Positions 10,965 to 23,350 of a stretch of 64,000 nucleotides of DNA are shown piece by piece (positions within the stretch are counted from its first letter, which is position 1; each line of letters starts with the position of its first letter). The position numbers and the translations under genes are program-made. The notes below the pieces were generated by a model that saw only the letters and a list, made by a program, of their open reading frames with translations, was not told the DNA's origin and ran no database searches. This DNA is from Anthoceros angustus (Eukaryota > Streptophyta > Anthocerotopsida > Anthocerotales > Anthocerotaceae). The stretch is from positions 806,001 to 870,000 of the forward strand of contig MU008160.1 in the NCBI GenBank assembly GCA_010909165.1. The letters run 5' to 3'.

Positions 10965-13490
10965 TTCTTCACGGTCGACCCTTAACTGCAACAACCAGCT
11001 GCAAAATCGATGCACACGGTACCCATCCTCACAACAATGTCTCTCTGTTCAAGCCTTGACATGATCTCCGTGGAACTGTGGCAGTCACTGCACATGCGTA
11101 GATTCTTCGTTACCACCAGAGGTGTCCACTGGAGTGTTCAAGAGACCAAACGCCAGAGCTAGCTTCTCAGCATGCCCACAAAGCACATCTTCCTTTTCCT
11201 TCTCACACAGTGGCTTCAACACCAACTTGTGTGAGGTACATGGCCTCCTTCCTGCTTCAGACGTGCATTCTTCTCTACCTTGAGCGCAACATCCTCTCTT
11301 TCTCTCCCACCAAAATGTATGTACCTTATTCACCTCAATGCTCGCCACTGCAGGTTTCTTGTTAGCTCCTGCTGTTCTCTGTGTTTCAATCCTGTCTACA
11401 TCGTCCACCTACCTGCATCTGCTAGGCATTGGCCATGAGCACATATGCAGGCCTCTGAGGTCCAGCCTAACAGCTTTCAAAACACCGCCGCCTCTATATC
11501 CCTGACTTTTGCAGGCATTCAACAAAGACGTCAACCCACAACATTACTTTGGCCTCATGATAATAGCATTCTCTGCCTCATCTAAATGGCCTGCACGCCC
11601 AAGAAGATCAATCATGCAAGTAATGCTCAATAGTAGGTTTGATGCCATGCTGTTCAGCCATGGAATCAAAGTGCTGCGACCCTCATGGACCAGTCCCTCA
11701 TGACTGCATGCTAAAAGGCAAGTAAAAGTAGCCATCAGGCTGAATACCGGCAACTAACATCTCCTCAAACAAGCTAGTGCCTTGTGACCTTCATCACAAG
11801 CACCATACCCAGATATCAGGGCATTCCATGTCACCACATCCTTTGTGGCCAAGCTGTCAAAACCTGGCGTGCATCTTCCAGTTCACCACATTTTGCATAC
11901 ATGTCCACCAGGCAGTTGCCCAACACTACGTTATCCAGCAGTCCTCTTCAACAATCAGAGTGCAGCTGCCTGCCCTTCTGTAAGGCACCAGTGCTTGCAC
12001 AGGCCTTCAGAAGGCAAGCAAAAGTAACATGGTTAGCCAAATCAGGCCTCCTGCTCCATTTGTCCATACAGAACAAGCGCCTCTTGGCGAGTCCTTGCTG
12101 CATACCCAGCAATCAGCATTCCATGTCACCACATCCTTTGTGGCCAGCTGTCAAAAACCTGGCGTGCATCTCCAGTTCACCACATTTTGCATACATGTCC
12201 ACCAGGCAGTTGCCCACCAGTTATCCAGCAGTCCTCTTCACAATCTGTGAGTGCAGCTGCCTGCCCTTCTGTAAGGCACCAGTGCTTGCACAGGCCTTCA
12301 GAAGGCAAGCAAAAGTAACATGGTTAGCCACAACAGGCCCCTTGCTCCATTTGTCCATACAGAACAAGCGCCTCTTGGCTGCCCTTGCTGTGCATACCCA
12401 GCAATCAGGGCATTCCATGTCACCACATCCTTTGTGGCCATGCTGTCAAAACCTGGCGTGCATCTTCAGTTCGCCACATTTTGCATACATGTCCACCAGG
12501 CAGTTGCCAACAAACAAGAGGAATGCCACTGTGCAACACATCACAGTGCACTTTTCTGCCAGATTCCAAGTCGCGGCAAATGCACAAGCTTGAAGGGCAG
12601 CTACAAAGACGTGAGCATCCGCCTTCACTCCTGACCTACGCATCTCATGGTACAGTTGTATGGCCTCTTAGGTTTCCCATGTTTAGCATGTGAGATTATG
12701 GAAAACCACATGAAGGCATCTGGTTTGTCCACCCTGGTGAGCACATCCATGGCCTCCTCTAGCCTACCTCCAGATGCATACATGCGCAAGATATGATTCC
12801 CCAAGTATGCATTCGAATCGTACCCAAGTTTGACAGCCAGATCATGAACTCGTCGCCCCATAACCAGATCCTTCTTAGCTGCACACAGTTTTAGCACAGT
12901 GTAAAACAGAGACTGAGAAATGGCAGATTCTGTCTGCGCCAGAGATTCCAGGGCTTCAACGGCCTCAGAAAGCTTCCCCTGCTGACATAACACAGTCACG
13001 GTTCCAGCCGTGACGACGCCCATTTCCGATCCTGCACGCCTCCCAGGTTCAGGCTTATCCGGAGCTCGACTTGGAAGAGGCACCATGACCCATCTGCATA
13101 TCCAAAGAAACGAGCTGCTCATCAACCCAAGCTGGACATGCTGTTTAACCACAGGACCTCGCCGGACCCTTACGCCGGAAGTCAGGCGAACGGGAGCTCT
13201 TATCTCGTCTGTTGTCCCACCACATGGTAGGGTCCAGAAAAATTGTTGCCACAAGTGCTCCTGCTCCTGGCAACGACCATCGCTGGAAAACCCGTCACCC
13301 ACACATTTTCTCGGAAGTGGAAGTGCTGGGCCCTTACACTGCTGCACCTGGAGGCTTGGTTGTTTGCCAGGGTTGACTCCTCTGAGATGAGGGTGAGCGG
13401 GAGCTCCTCGTAGAATCCCTGTACACACACCAATTTGTTGGGTCCACAACGGGTCCGCCACACAGTGCCATCCTTCAGGGACTGCTGTCG
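10965..13490 (-). pseudogene. PPR-DYW protein gene, copy P1, broken
   Basis: PLS-class pentatricopeptide repeat protein of the DYW group. Such proteins bind organelle transcripts and convert C to U. Read on the minus strand: an N-terminal part at 13,480-12,650 (VDPTNW-like start, LCQQGKLSEAVEALESLAQ, SLFYTVLKLCAAKKDL, GRRVHDLAVKLGYDSNAYLG), then PPR repeats (NCLVDMYAKCGEL, TFACLLKACASTGALQKGRQ), then MIDLLGRAGHLDEAE, the E region (KPAVASIEVNKVHTF), and the deaminase-like segment with HAEKLALAFGLLNTP (the HxE motif) near 11,170-11,128. The CSDCHS (CxxCH) part is at about 11,090. Repeated frame changes break it, many at CTG/CAG sites. It is closest to P4. No intron or promoter is evident. Confidence 0.85.
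11815..12500 (-). repeat. Near-identical PLS triplet units in P1
   Basis: Three consecutive units of about 296 bp start near 11,817, 12,115 and 12,411, marked by GCATTCCATGTCACCACATC. They share long near-identical stretches such as CCAGTGCTTGCACAGGCCTT. The period equals about 99 codons, one P-L-S set of PPR motifs. The PPR array therefore grew recently by duplication inside the gene. P2 and P4 show the same pattern. Confidence 0.85.
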
Positions 13491-13934
13491 GAGATGAGGC
13501 TAACAACAAACATGGCAGATGCCCAGGTACTGCATGGCCACACCACCTGAAGAAAAGTGCATGCGGTTTACTGCATTTTGGCCAAACCTGTCTCGAGATT
13601 TGGTCAGCCCAGCCCTGTGGAGGCTGGGTGACATCGAGGAACAGTCGTCCAAAGCCAAAAGAATCCAGCCAAGTTGTCGAAGGCTAGTAGGGAAGATGTC
13701 ACTTGGATGCAGTCCCCAGGTCGAAAACCAGTCCGTGGGACTGAGAGATGATGTACATATGTGCCGGTCAAAATGACACCCTGTAATAAATGCAGGACGT
13801 GCATACCATGTATGGAAGGAAGGTGTTTGGAGAGCTCATGCCTTCTGGCTGAGAGTGTGAGTGGCCAGAGAATGAGCGCGGATTCAGCCATGCCCATCAG
13901 TGGTTGTCCGCCTCATCTTCCGACAGCGGTGTCT
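13491..13934. other. Spacer between divergent PPR copies P1 and P2
   Basis: The spacer is about 450 bp between the 5' ends of P1 (leftward) and P2 (rightward). Each gene copy begins with a related segment containing GGACCCAACAAA. The spacer would hold a bidirectional promoter if either copy were expressed. I see no clear TATA box and no recognisable coding sequence. Confidence 0.5.
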
Positions 13935-16345
13935 GAACATGGCCACAGTTTGGCAACGGATTGTCGTGGACCCAACAAATTGGTGACTGTGCAGGATTCT
14001 ACAGAGAGCTCCAGCTCTGGACCTGGAAACAACCAACCTCCAGGTGCTGCAGTGTAAGGAACCCAGCACCCAAGTTTGAGAAAATGTGTGGGGAAAGATT
14101 TTCCAGGGATGGTCGCCAGGAGCAGGAGCATCTTGTGGAAACATTTTTTCTGACCCTAGGTGGTGGGACAACAGACGAGATAAGAAGAGCACCCTGACTT
14201 CCGGCGTAAGAGGTCTGCCGGGAGGTCCTCTGGTTAAACGTATATGGCCAGCTTGGTGATGAGCAGTCCTGATACGCAGATGGGTCATGGTGCTCCTCCA
14301 AGTCGAGCTGTCCGGATAAGCGGAGCTCAGGCCAGCTCATGTCTGGCAGACAGACTGTTCTATTTCTTCGTCTCTGCTGTTGATGCAAAACTGTGTGAAA
14401 GAAGGATTTGCTGTGGGGACGAGTTCATGATCTCATTGTCAAACTTGGGTGCGAGTCGATGCATTCTTGGGAACCATCTTCTGCGCATGTATGCATGTGA
14501 GGTAGGCTACAGGAGGCCATGGATGTGTTCACCAGGGTGGCACCAGATGCCTTCATGTGGTTCCATCTGCATATGCTAAACATGGGAAACCAATGGGCCA
14601 TACAACTTTACCATCAGATGCGTAGGTCAGGGTGAAGGCGGATGCTCACGTGTTTGCAGCTGCCTTCGCTTGTGCATTGGCTGCCGACTTGAATCTGGCA
14701 GAAGTGCACTGTGATGTGCACAGTGGCATTCTCAACTTGTTTGTTGGCACCTGCCTGGTGGACATGTATGCAAATGTGGTGAACTGAAAGATGCACGCCA
14801 GGTTTTGACAGCATGGCCATAAAGGATGTGGTGACATGGACGGCCCTGCTTGATGGGTATGCAGCAAGGGCTGGCCAAGAGGCGCTTTTCTGTATGGGCA
14901 AAATGGAGCAGAGAGGCTGATTTTGGCCAACATATTACTGCTTGCCTTTTGAAGGCCTGTGCAAGCACTGGTGCCTTACAGAGGGCAGGCAGCTGATGCA
15001 GATGTGAAAAGAGGACTGCTCAATCACGGTTGGCCTGCACATGTATGCTGTGAACTGAAGATGCACTGGTTTTTGAGAGCTGCACATGTGGTGACATGGA
15101 CGTGTGGCTGAAAAATGCACTGAAGATGCACGCCAGGTTTTGACAGCATGGCCACAAAGGATGTGGTGACATGGACTGCCCTGATTGCTGGGTATGCAAC
15201 AGGCTCGAAGAGGCACTTCTTGTATGGACAAATGGAGCAGGAGGGCCTGTGGCTGACCATGTACTTTGCTCCCTTCTGAAGGCCTGTGCAAGCACTGGTG
15301 CCTTACAGAAGGGCAGCTGCACTCACAGATTGTGGAAAGAGGACTGCTGATAACATGTGGTTGGCACTGCCTGGTGGACATGTATGCAAAATGTGGTGTG
15401 GAATGCACGCCAGGTTTTGACAGCTTGGCCACAAAAGATGTGGTGACATGGAATGCCCTGATATCTGGGTATGGTACTTGGATGATGGTCACAGGCACTA
15501 GCTTGTTTTGAGGAGATGTTAGTTGCCGGTATTCAGCCTGATGCTACTTTACTTGCCTTTAGCATGCAGTCATGAGGGACTGGTACGAGGGTCGCAAGCA
15601 CTTTGATTCCATGGCTGAACAGCATGGCATCAACCTAATGTTGAGCATTACATTGCATGATTGATCTTCTTGGCGTGGGCCATTTAGATGAGGCAGAGAT
15701 GCTATTATCATGTGAGGCCAAAGTATGTTGGGGTTGATGTCTTTGCTGAATGCCTGCAAAAGTCACGGGATATAGAGAGGGCAAGGTGTTTTGAAAGCCT
15801 TTTGTTCTGCTGGACCTCCAGGCGTCAGCGTATGTGCTCATGGCCAATGCCTATGCAGATGCAGGTAGGTGGACCGATGTAGACAGGATTGAAACACAGA
15901 GAATGCGAGCAGGAGCTAACAAACAGCCTGCAGTGGCAAGCATTGAGGTGAATAAGCAGGTACATACATTCCTGGTGGGAGAAAGAAGAGAGGATATTGC
16001 GCTTAAGGTAGACAGCACGAATGTTCAACTGAAGCAGGAAGGAGGCCACCCCACACAAAGTTGGTGTTGAAGCCACTGTCGAGAAGGAAAAGGAAGATGC
16101 TTGTGGGCATGCTGAGAAGCTAGCTCTGGCGTTTGGTCTGTTGAACACCTGAGTGGACACCTCTGGTGGTAACAAAGAATCTACGCATGTGCAGTGACTG
16201 CCACAGTTCCACGGAGATCATGTCAAGGCTTGAAAAGAGAGACATTGTTGTAAGGATGGTATCGTGTGCATCGATTTGCAGCTGGTTGCAGTTGCAAGGG
16301 TCGACCGTGAGAAGGAAGAAGAATAGCCATGGCCGAGTGAATTTT
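13935..16345 (+). pseudogene. PPR-DYW protein gene, copy P2, broken
   Basis: Same gene as P1, in the opposite orientation. Visible parts are the shared start with GTGGACCCAACAAATTGGTG (about 13,965), helix fragments of the first repeats (14,390-14,580), PPR units with DVVTWNALISGYG (about 15,440), GTCLVDMYA-type segments and GALQ..RQLHSQIVERGLL, then VLMANAYADAGRW and RAGANKQPAVASIEVNKQVH (15,835-15,970). The deaminase-like region has HAEKLALAFG from 16,108, then NLRMCSDCHSSTEIMSRLEK and RDIVV at 16,166-16,255. The expected DYW triad is not seen at the end. At least ten frame changes break the frame. P1 and P2 stand head to head. Confidence 0.84.
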
Positions 16346-17309
16346 GCTTTCTTCTGAGTTGAATGTCGGTTAACTCCATCCCTGTGCTAACTGAGACAGC
16401 GAATAGGTCTTCCACATAAAACCTCCTGCGACAGGGAAGATGATCTGATTATGGAGCAGGATCGTGCTTGTGTACGTTCACCGTGACGCAAAGATAGCTT
16501 GAGCCCATTGTGCAATGCAGCCGTGATCATATGCAGGATAATTGAAGAAAGGGATGCTCATGACATCAATGGCAATGTCAGAGTTTTGCCCAGTCTGCCT
16601 GGCCTGAGCGCCCGATTTCCATGAGGAAACTTGTTTGTGCGCATGTTGTAGCCTTCTGCTGGTGTTGAGCTGCAGTTCCAGCCGAGCTGACCAGGAAGAC
16701 CGGTTTGTTGAATCCATGGACCCAAAACGTAACGTTAACCATCGAATTGAAATTTGTGAACGATACGTATCGTACACACATGATACAAGGGTGAATGATC
16801 AAATGAACGTTAACGAAAGAATCTGTACTGCCAGTGGCATGAGTTGGGCCTGTCCCGTCGATTGACATGAACCATCGAAGCATCTGGCTTTTTGAGTGAT
16901 GCGTCTAGGAGAAGCCCAGATTGCTTAGTTGCTTCAGTCGGTAGCTATTGCTGAGAAAGCTCCAGAGATTGTTCCGCAAGACAAGGCTTCAGTATGTGGA
17001 TTTACGGAGAAAGAACAAGAGAATTGTTCCTGGTGCCAAGCAAATCAGGTTCCTCATGAGTCCTGATGCTATGTTGACACTGGGGTTATTGATGCCAATA
17101 TCTCCACTTGCCGCAATGAAGAGAGGTCGCCGCACGTGCTGCAACCTGAGTTCTACCACCACAAGACTTAGCATGGCTGTTGCAGTGCATTTGGAAGGAA
17201 GGTACACACTGAAGATCTGTCCACCCAGAGAATTAGGTGAATCCTGCCACCAGTTCCACCTCCTGAAGAAGAATAAGAAGAAATTTGTTGTGTGCATCCT
17301 CCTGAGTGT
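16346..17309. other. Spacer between PPR copies P2 and P3
   Basis: No recognised gene. An open frame from 16,948 (MLRKLQRLFRKTRLQYVDLR) runs into the start of P3 and is Lys/Arg-rich. It has no domain I can name and may be chance. Stretches near 16,480-16,880 show no homology visible to me. Confidence 0.4.
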
Positions 17310-19330
17310 CACATGGCCACATTGTGGCATGGAGCCCGTGGACCCAGCAAAAGGAGTGTACAGGATTCTAGAGACCTCCGCTCACCCACCTGGGAGTCAA
17401 CCGCTGAGACAATCAAGCCCAGGTGCGGCGTGATGTAAGGAACCCAGCACTTGTTTTGAGAAAAGCGTGGGTAGGATTTTCCATGGTCGTCGAAAGGAGG
17501 ATAATTTTTGGCTACAAATGTTGCTGGACCATGGCATGTGCTGGGACAACAGTCGATAGGAAGAGCTTCGGCTGACTTCCGGCGTAAGGGCTCTGGTCGC
17601 GGTCCTCTGGTTATGCTACCTGGATAAGCAGCTGTTCTTTGATATGCAGATATATGGTGAGTCTCCTTCGAACTCGAGCTCATGAGCCTGACCTGGCAGT
17701 CGCAGGATCAAATTGGCATCGTATGGCCAACTGTGATCACGTTATGCCAGCAGAAGCTTACTGAGGCAGCCTGGAATCTCTGGCTCAGAGACTGTCCTAT
17801 TTGTCTCTGTTTTATACTGTGATAAACTGTGTACAGCTAAGAAGGATTTGTTCTGGACGAGTTCATGAGCTCACCACCAAACTTGGCTATGAGTCGAATA
17901 CATACAGGGAACCATCTGTTGCATGTATGCAAGTGGAGGTAGGCTACAGGAGGCTATGTTCACCAGGGTACGCAAACCAGATGCCTTCATGTGGTCTTCC
18001 ATAATCTCCGCATGTTAAACATGGGAAACCTAATGAGCCAGATCTGCACCATGAGATGCGTAGGTCAGGTGTGAAAGCGGATGCTCACGTTTTACAGCCT
18101 TCAAGCTTGTGCAGGCCAGACCTGAATCTGGCAGAGAAATGTGATGTGTGTACAGTGGCATTTCGCTCCTTGTTTGTTGGCAGCCTGGTACATGCAAAAT
18201 GTATAACTGGAAGCTGCACGTCAGGTTTGACAAAGCCACAAAAATGTCATGATGCAATGCCCTCACAGCTGGGTATGCAAATAGTGGCGACCTGAAAGGT
18301 GCACGAGGGTCTTGACATCTCACAAAGGATGTGGTAACATGGACAGCCCTGATTGCTGGGTATGTAGCATGGCCTTGGCCAAGAGGCGCTTGTTCTGTAC
18401 AGAGAAATGGAAAAGGAGGGCATCATTGTGGCTGACCTGAAGATTCTGCTGCCTTCTGAAGGCCTGTGGAATGCTGGGCCCTACAGAAGGGCAGGCAGCT
18501 GCACTCGCAGATTGTGGAAAGAGGACTGCTAGATAACCCATGGTTGGTACCTGCCTGGTAGACATGTATGCAAAATAGAACTGGCAGATGCACGCACATT
18601 TTTAACAGCTTATTAAAGGATGTTGTGTCATGGACACACTGATATCTGTTGGGTATGGTAATTTGTGATGAGGTCACAACGAGCTGCTTAGGATGCTGGT
18701 TACGGTATTCAGCCTGACGGTTACATTTACTTGTTTTGTTGCTTGCAAATGAGGGACTGCATGAAGGTAAGCACTTTGATTCCATGTTTGCAGCACAGCA
18801 TCCAACCTACTGTTGAGCATACAATCTGATTGATCTTCTTGGTCAGGCCATTTAGACAGAAATGCTTTTATGATCATAATGAGTCTGCTGATGCCTACCA
18901 GCACTTTTACAACATGTCACCTATGCAGATGCATAGGTGGACCATGTAGAGAGTTGAAGCACAGAGAATATCAGGATTGAAGAAACCCAGAAGCAGGCAT
19001 TGAGGAATAGCAGGTGCATACACATGTGGAGAAAGGACAGATGACATTCAAAGGTAGAGAGCACAAACGCTGAAGGAGGAAAGGCTACATGCCCAGACAA
19101 AGTTGGTGTTGACTGCTGGACAAAAGCATGAGCATGCTGAGAAGCTAGCCATGGCTGGTCTCCTGAACACCCAGGGACACCTTGATGGTAACAAGAATCC
19201 TTTGTGCAGTGACTGCCACAGTTCCACGGAGATTATGTCAAGTTGAAAGGAGAAGTTGTGAAGGGATGTATCTGTACATCATTTGCATGTTGTTGCAGTT
19301 GTAGGTCGCCCGTGAGATGAAAAGTGACAG
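17310..19330 (+). pseudogene. PPR-DYW protein gene, copy P3, strongly eroded
   Basis: Third copy, in tandem behind P2. Recognisable landmarks on the plus strand are the shared start (ACATGGCCACA.TGTGGCATGG, GTGGACCCAGCAAA near 17,315-17,350), LFYTVINCVQL (17,803), a VHEL-type stretch (ELTTKLGYESN) at about 17,870, remnants of two or more PLS units (18,100-18,600), a MLVTVFSLTV-like region near 18,700, GHAEKLA-type codons at about 19,130, and GTGCAGTGACTGCCACAGTT (the CSDCHS codons) near 19,203. It is shorter than P1, P2 and P4 and has lost many small pieces. It is almost certainly a pseudogene even if part of the damage is consensus error. Confidence 0.78.
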
Positions 19331-19578
19331 TGCTAAAGTGAGCATTACTTCTCAAGAGGTGAGCATGCCTGCTTAATTCCATCCTGTGTAAACTGTGATG
19401 AGACAACGATTCTCACAGTTGTAGGAAATCTGGGTCTTTATCTCTTCCCTGTATGTACACAAGTTCCGTGAGGAAAGGCAGCCCAGGACTGATGAAGTGA
19501 GAATGCAGCAGGATGGTTGATATCCAATATTCGTCCAAGAAATGGATGGAGATGCTTCATGGCGGCATGTCAAGAAGC

Positions 19579-19765
19579 CTCACCCAACTATGATTGCCAC
19601 CCTGGCAAAATATGGACACCTGCTTGGGTAATGAAGTGAATCCAGAGTGTACCCAACAACCATGGTGGCAAATATTGGTGGCCTGCCTGTAACGGAAGGA
19701 ACCAGAGAGAGGTACCCAACAACCATGGTGGCAAATATTCAGGCCTGCTTGGGAAACTAAATTCA
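19579..19765. repeat. Tandem repeats of about 65 bp
   Basis: ACCCAACAACCATGGTGGCA occurs at about 19,645 and again at about 19,710. A diverged unit lies upstream near 19,580 (CACCCAACTATGATTGCCAC). Each unit carries CTGCTTGGG or a near variant. No gene overlaps. The repeats lie just behind the 3' end of PPR copy P3. Confidence 0.65.
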
Positions 19766-20839
19766 CTGGGAGTACTTGAGAACGACACCCGGGCACTGGC
19801 GGTCCGCTAGGTGTATTAACAGATTGGGGCATTTTAGTAACGACTGCCTGTTGGTCAGTTAACGACGGTCAATTATATTTTACATTCTGAATTATAATAA
19901 GAATGGCCTAAATAAGTATATCTGAATAATAAATAATTTTAATCTTACTGGTTATCCATTAAAGCGTAAGCTTTCGAAGAGGTTGTAATTATACATATTT
20001 ATGTTAAACCTTCGAGGCCCAGTCATAAAGATGGGTCATGCTTGGCTGTACATGAACACCGAGAATGTTTAGATAAGGTCCGGTGTGCCAGCCTAAGCTA
20101 CATATGTACGGAAATTAGCACAAAAGGCTTGAACCGCTGAGGCGGCCAGGTTGGCTTTCTCCTCGATTTTGTGAATCCCAACCTCAGAACCTGGCTGAGC
20201 CTGCGAGGACTCGGCTTGCATGCGTGCCAGACTGATTCCAACGTGTATGCAATGACTGGAGCATACCCATGAATAGAAGAAGAAGAGAATTTATTGAAGT
20301 CACAAGGAGGATTTCCGTCATGGGACTTGGTACTTAACAACCATGGTGTGCCTAAGCTACTTGCTGCACCAAGGGCATCCACCCTTTAGGCACCCCAGCG
20401 ATCCAAGCTCAGGATGCTTAATCACGGCGTTTTATAAATGTGTCCATTTGCCCAGCCATTTGGACAAGGGTAAGCAAGTGCCCTAGATTGTCACCGCGAT
20501 TCACGCGCCGATCATACATGCTGGAGGAACAAATGCAGGGCTTAGCAAAATTGCCGGACAGGTCCTATACCCGACATGCCAGAGGCCATTGAGCATCCTG
20601 TCCCTCGTTCACAGTTCCAAATGTCCGGATATCACATCATGGCTTGCCTTTCGATCAGCTCCGAGCTGCCTTTCCTCATGATACTGTTACACAGAAGATT
20701 CATTAAACCAGATTTTCCCGTCACAGAAAAGGTGACAATCCGTTTCAGCGATGCCGCTGTCTCAAACAGGATGAAAGTGCATACTCACGTCTTGAAAGAC
20801 AGCAACATTCTCTCCGTCCAAACTTGAGCACTGGCACAA
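19766..20839. other. Spacer between PPR copies P3 and P4
   Basis: No supported gene. An AT-rich part (19,870-20,010) is followed by mixed sequence. ACAACCATGGTG, a piece of the preceding tandem repeat, recurs at about 20,338. Short frames on both strands show no motif. Confidence 0.45.
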
Positions 20840-23350
20840 CGTCTTCTCACGGACGGCCTTTACAACTGCAACAACCCAGCTGCGAATCGATGCACACGGT
20901 ACCCATCCCTTACAACAATGTCTCTGTTCAAGCCTTGACATGATCTCCGTGGAACTGTGGCAGTCACTGCACATGCGTAGATTCTTCGTTACCACCAGAG
21001 GTGTCCCACCGGAGTGTTCAAGAGACCAAACGCCAGAGCTAGCTTCTCAGCATGCCCACAAAGCATCTTCCTTTTCCTTCTCAGACAGTGGCTTCAACAC
21101 CAACTTTGTGTGAGGCATGTGGCCCCTTCCTGCTTCAGTGCATTCGTGCTCTCTACCTTAGCGCAATATCCTCTCTTCTCCCACCAGAAATATGTACCTG
21201 CTTCACCTCAATGGTCGCCACTGCAGGTTTCTTGTTAGCTCCTGCTACCTTCTCTGTGTTTCAATCCTGTCTACATCGGTCCACCTACCTGCATCTGCAT
21301 AGGCATTGGCCATGAGCACATAGGCGGTGCCTTGAGGGTCCAGCCTAACAATGCTTTCAAAACACCACATGCCCTCTCTATATCCCCGTGACTTTTGCAG
21401 GCATTCAACAAAGACGTCAAGCCCACAACATTACCCTCACATGATATAGCATCTGCCTCATCTAAATGGCCTGCACGCCCAAGAAGATCAATCATGCAAT
21501 TGTAATGCTCAGTAGGTTTGATGCCATGCTGTTCAGCCATGGAATCAAAGTGCTTGACCCTCATGACCAGTCCTCATGACTGCATGCTACAAAAGGCAAG
21601 TAAAAGTAGCATCATCAGGCTGAACACCGGCAACTAACATCTCCTCAAAACAAGCTAGTGCCTTGTGACCTTCATCACAAGCACCATACCCAGATATCAG
21701 GGCGTCCATGTCACCACATCTGGCCATGTCAAAAACCTGGCGTGCATCTTCCAGTTCACCACATTTTGCATACATGTCCACCAGGCAGTTGCCCAACACT
21801 ACGTTATCCAGCAGTCCTCTCACAATCTGTGAGTGCAGCTGCCTGCCCTTCTGTAAGGCACCAGTGCTTGCACAGGCCTTCAGAAGGCAAGCAAAAGTAA
21901 CATCAGCCAAAATCAGGCCCTCCTGCTCCATTTGTCCATACAGAACAAGCGCCTCTCCGAGTCCTTGCTGTGCATACCCAGCAATCAGCATTCCATGTCA
22001 CCACATCCTTTTGGCCAAGCTGTCAAAAACCTGGCGTGCATCTTCCAGTTCACCACATTTTGCATACATGTCCACCAGGCAGTGCCACCACACGTCATCC
22101 AGCAGTCCTCTTTCAACAATCTGTGAGTGCAGCTGCCTGCCCTTCTGTAAGGCACCAGTGCTTGCACAGGCCTTCAGAAGGCAAGCAAAAGTGGTCAGCC
22201 AAAATCAGGCCCTCCTGCTCCATTTGTCTACACAGAACAAGCGCCTCTGGCCCAAACCCTTGCTGTGCATACCCAAAATCAGGGCATTCCATGTCACCAC
22301 ATCCTTTGTGGCTGTGTCAAAAACCTGGCGTGCATCTTTCAGTTCGCCACATTTTGCATACATGTCCACCAGGCAGTTGCCAACAAACAAGTTATTAGGA
22401 ATGCCACTGCAACACATCACAGTGCACTTTTCTGCCAGATTCCAAGTCGGCGGCAAATGCATGCTTGAAGGGCAGCTACAAAGACGTGAGCATCCGCCTT
22501 CACTCCTGACCTACGCATCTCATGGTACAGTTGTATGGCCTCCTTAGGTTTCCCATGCTTAGCATGCAGAGATTATGGAAAACCACATGAAGGCATCTGG
22601 TTGCCCACCCTGGTGAACACATCCATGGCCTCCTGCAGCCTCCACATGCATACATGCGCAAGATATGGTTCCCCAAGTATGCATTCGACTCGTACCCAAG
22701 TTTGACAGTGAGATCATGAACTCGTCGCCCCACAACCAATCCTTCTTAGCTGCACACAGTTTTAGCACAGTGTAAAACAGAGACTGAGAAAGCAGAGTCT
22801 GTCTGCGCCAGAGATTCCAGGGCTCCAACGGCCTCAGAAAGCTTCCCTGCTGACATAACACGGTTCCAGCCGTTACGACGCCCATTTCCAACCCTGCACG
22901 TCTGCCAGGCTCACGCTTATCCGGAGAGCTCGACTTGGAAGGAGAGGCACCATAACCCATCTGCATATTCAAAGAAACCAGCTGTTCATCCACCCAAGCT
23001 GGCTTGAACAAGTTGTTTAAGCAGAGGACCTCGCCGCCTGACCCCTTACAGCGGAAGTCAGGCCAACGCGAGCTCTTCTTACCTCGCCTGCTGTCCCACC
23101 ATATGGTAGGGTCCAGAAAATTGTTGCCACAAGTGCTCCTGCTGGTGACGACCATCGCTCGACAATCCTTCCCCACCGAGACATTTTCTCACAAGTGGAT
23201 GGGTTCCTTACACTGCTGAACCTGCAGCCGGAGGCGGCTTGTTTGCCGGTTGACTCCCTAAGGTGAGGTGAGCGGGAGCTCGTCCTAGCATCCTTGTACA
23301 CTGACCAGTTTGTTGGGTCCACAACGAATCTGGTTGCCATACTGTGGCCA
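20840..23350 (-). pseudogene. PPR-DYW protein gene, copy P4, broken
   Basis: Closest relative of P1, also on the minus strand. From its 5' end: MATRFVVDPTNWSVYKDA (about 23,340), SLFYTVLKLCAAKKD, HDLTVKLGYESNAYLGNHIL (about 22,700), several PLS units (NCLVDMYAKCGELEDARQVF, TFACLLKACASTGALQKGRQ), MLIAGYAQQGLGEALVLYGQ (21,990), MIDLLGRAGHLDEADA (about 21,490), SWPMPMQMQVGGPM (21,271), then HAEKLALAFGL near 21,060-21,020 and NLRMCSDCHSSTEIMSRLEQ at 20,995-20,930. It keeps the longest open stretches of the four (134 codons at 21,587-21,991; 205 codons at 22,559-23,176). P3 and P4 stand tail to tail. Confidence 0.86.
21700..22330 (-). repeat. Near-identical PLS triplet units in P4
   Basis: CCATGTCACCACATC recurs near 21,705, 21,992 and 22,288, a period of about 287-296 bp. 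Between repeats, CTGTAAGGCACCAGTGCTTG is kept exactly. The units correspond to those in P1. Confidence 0.8.

Noticed and set aside
10965-23350. Four functional PPR-DYW genes with introns
   Set aside because: Frame changes fall inside PPR motifs and do not coincide with GT...AG pairs, so introns do not explain them.
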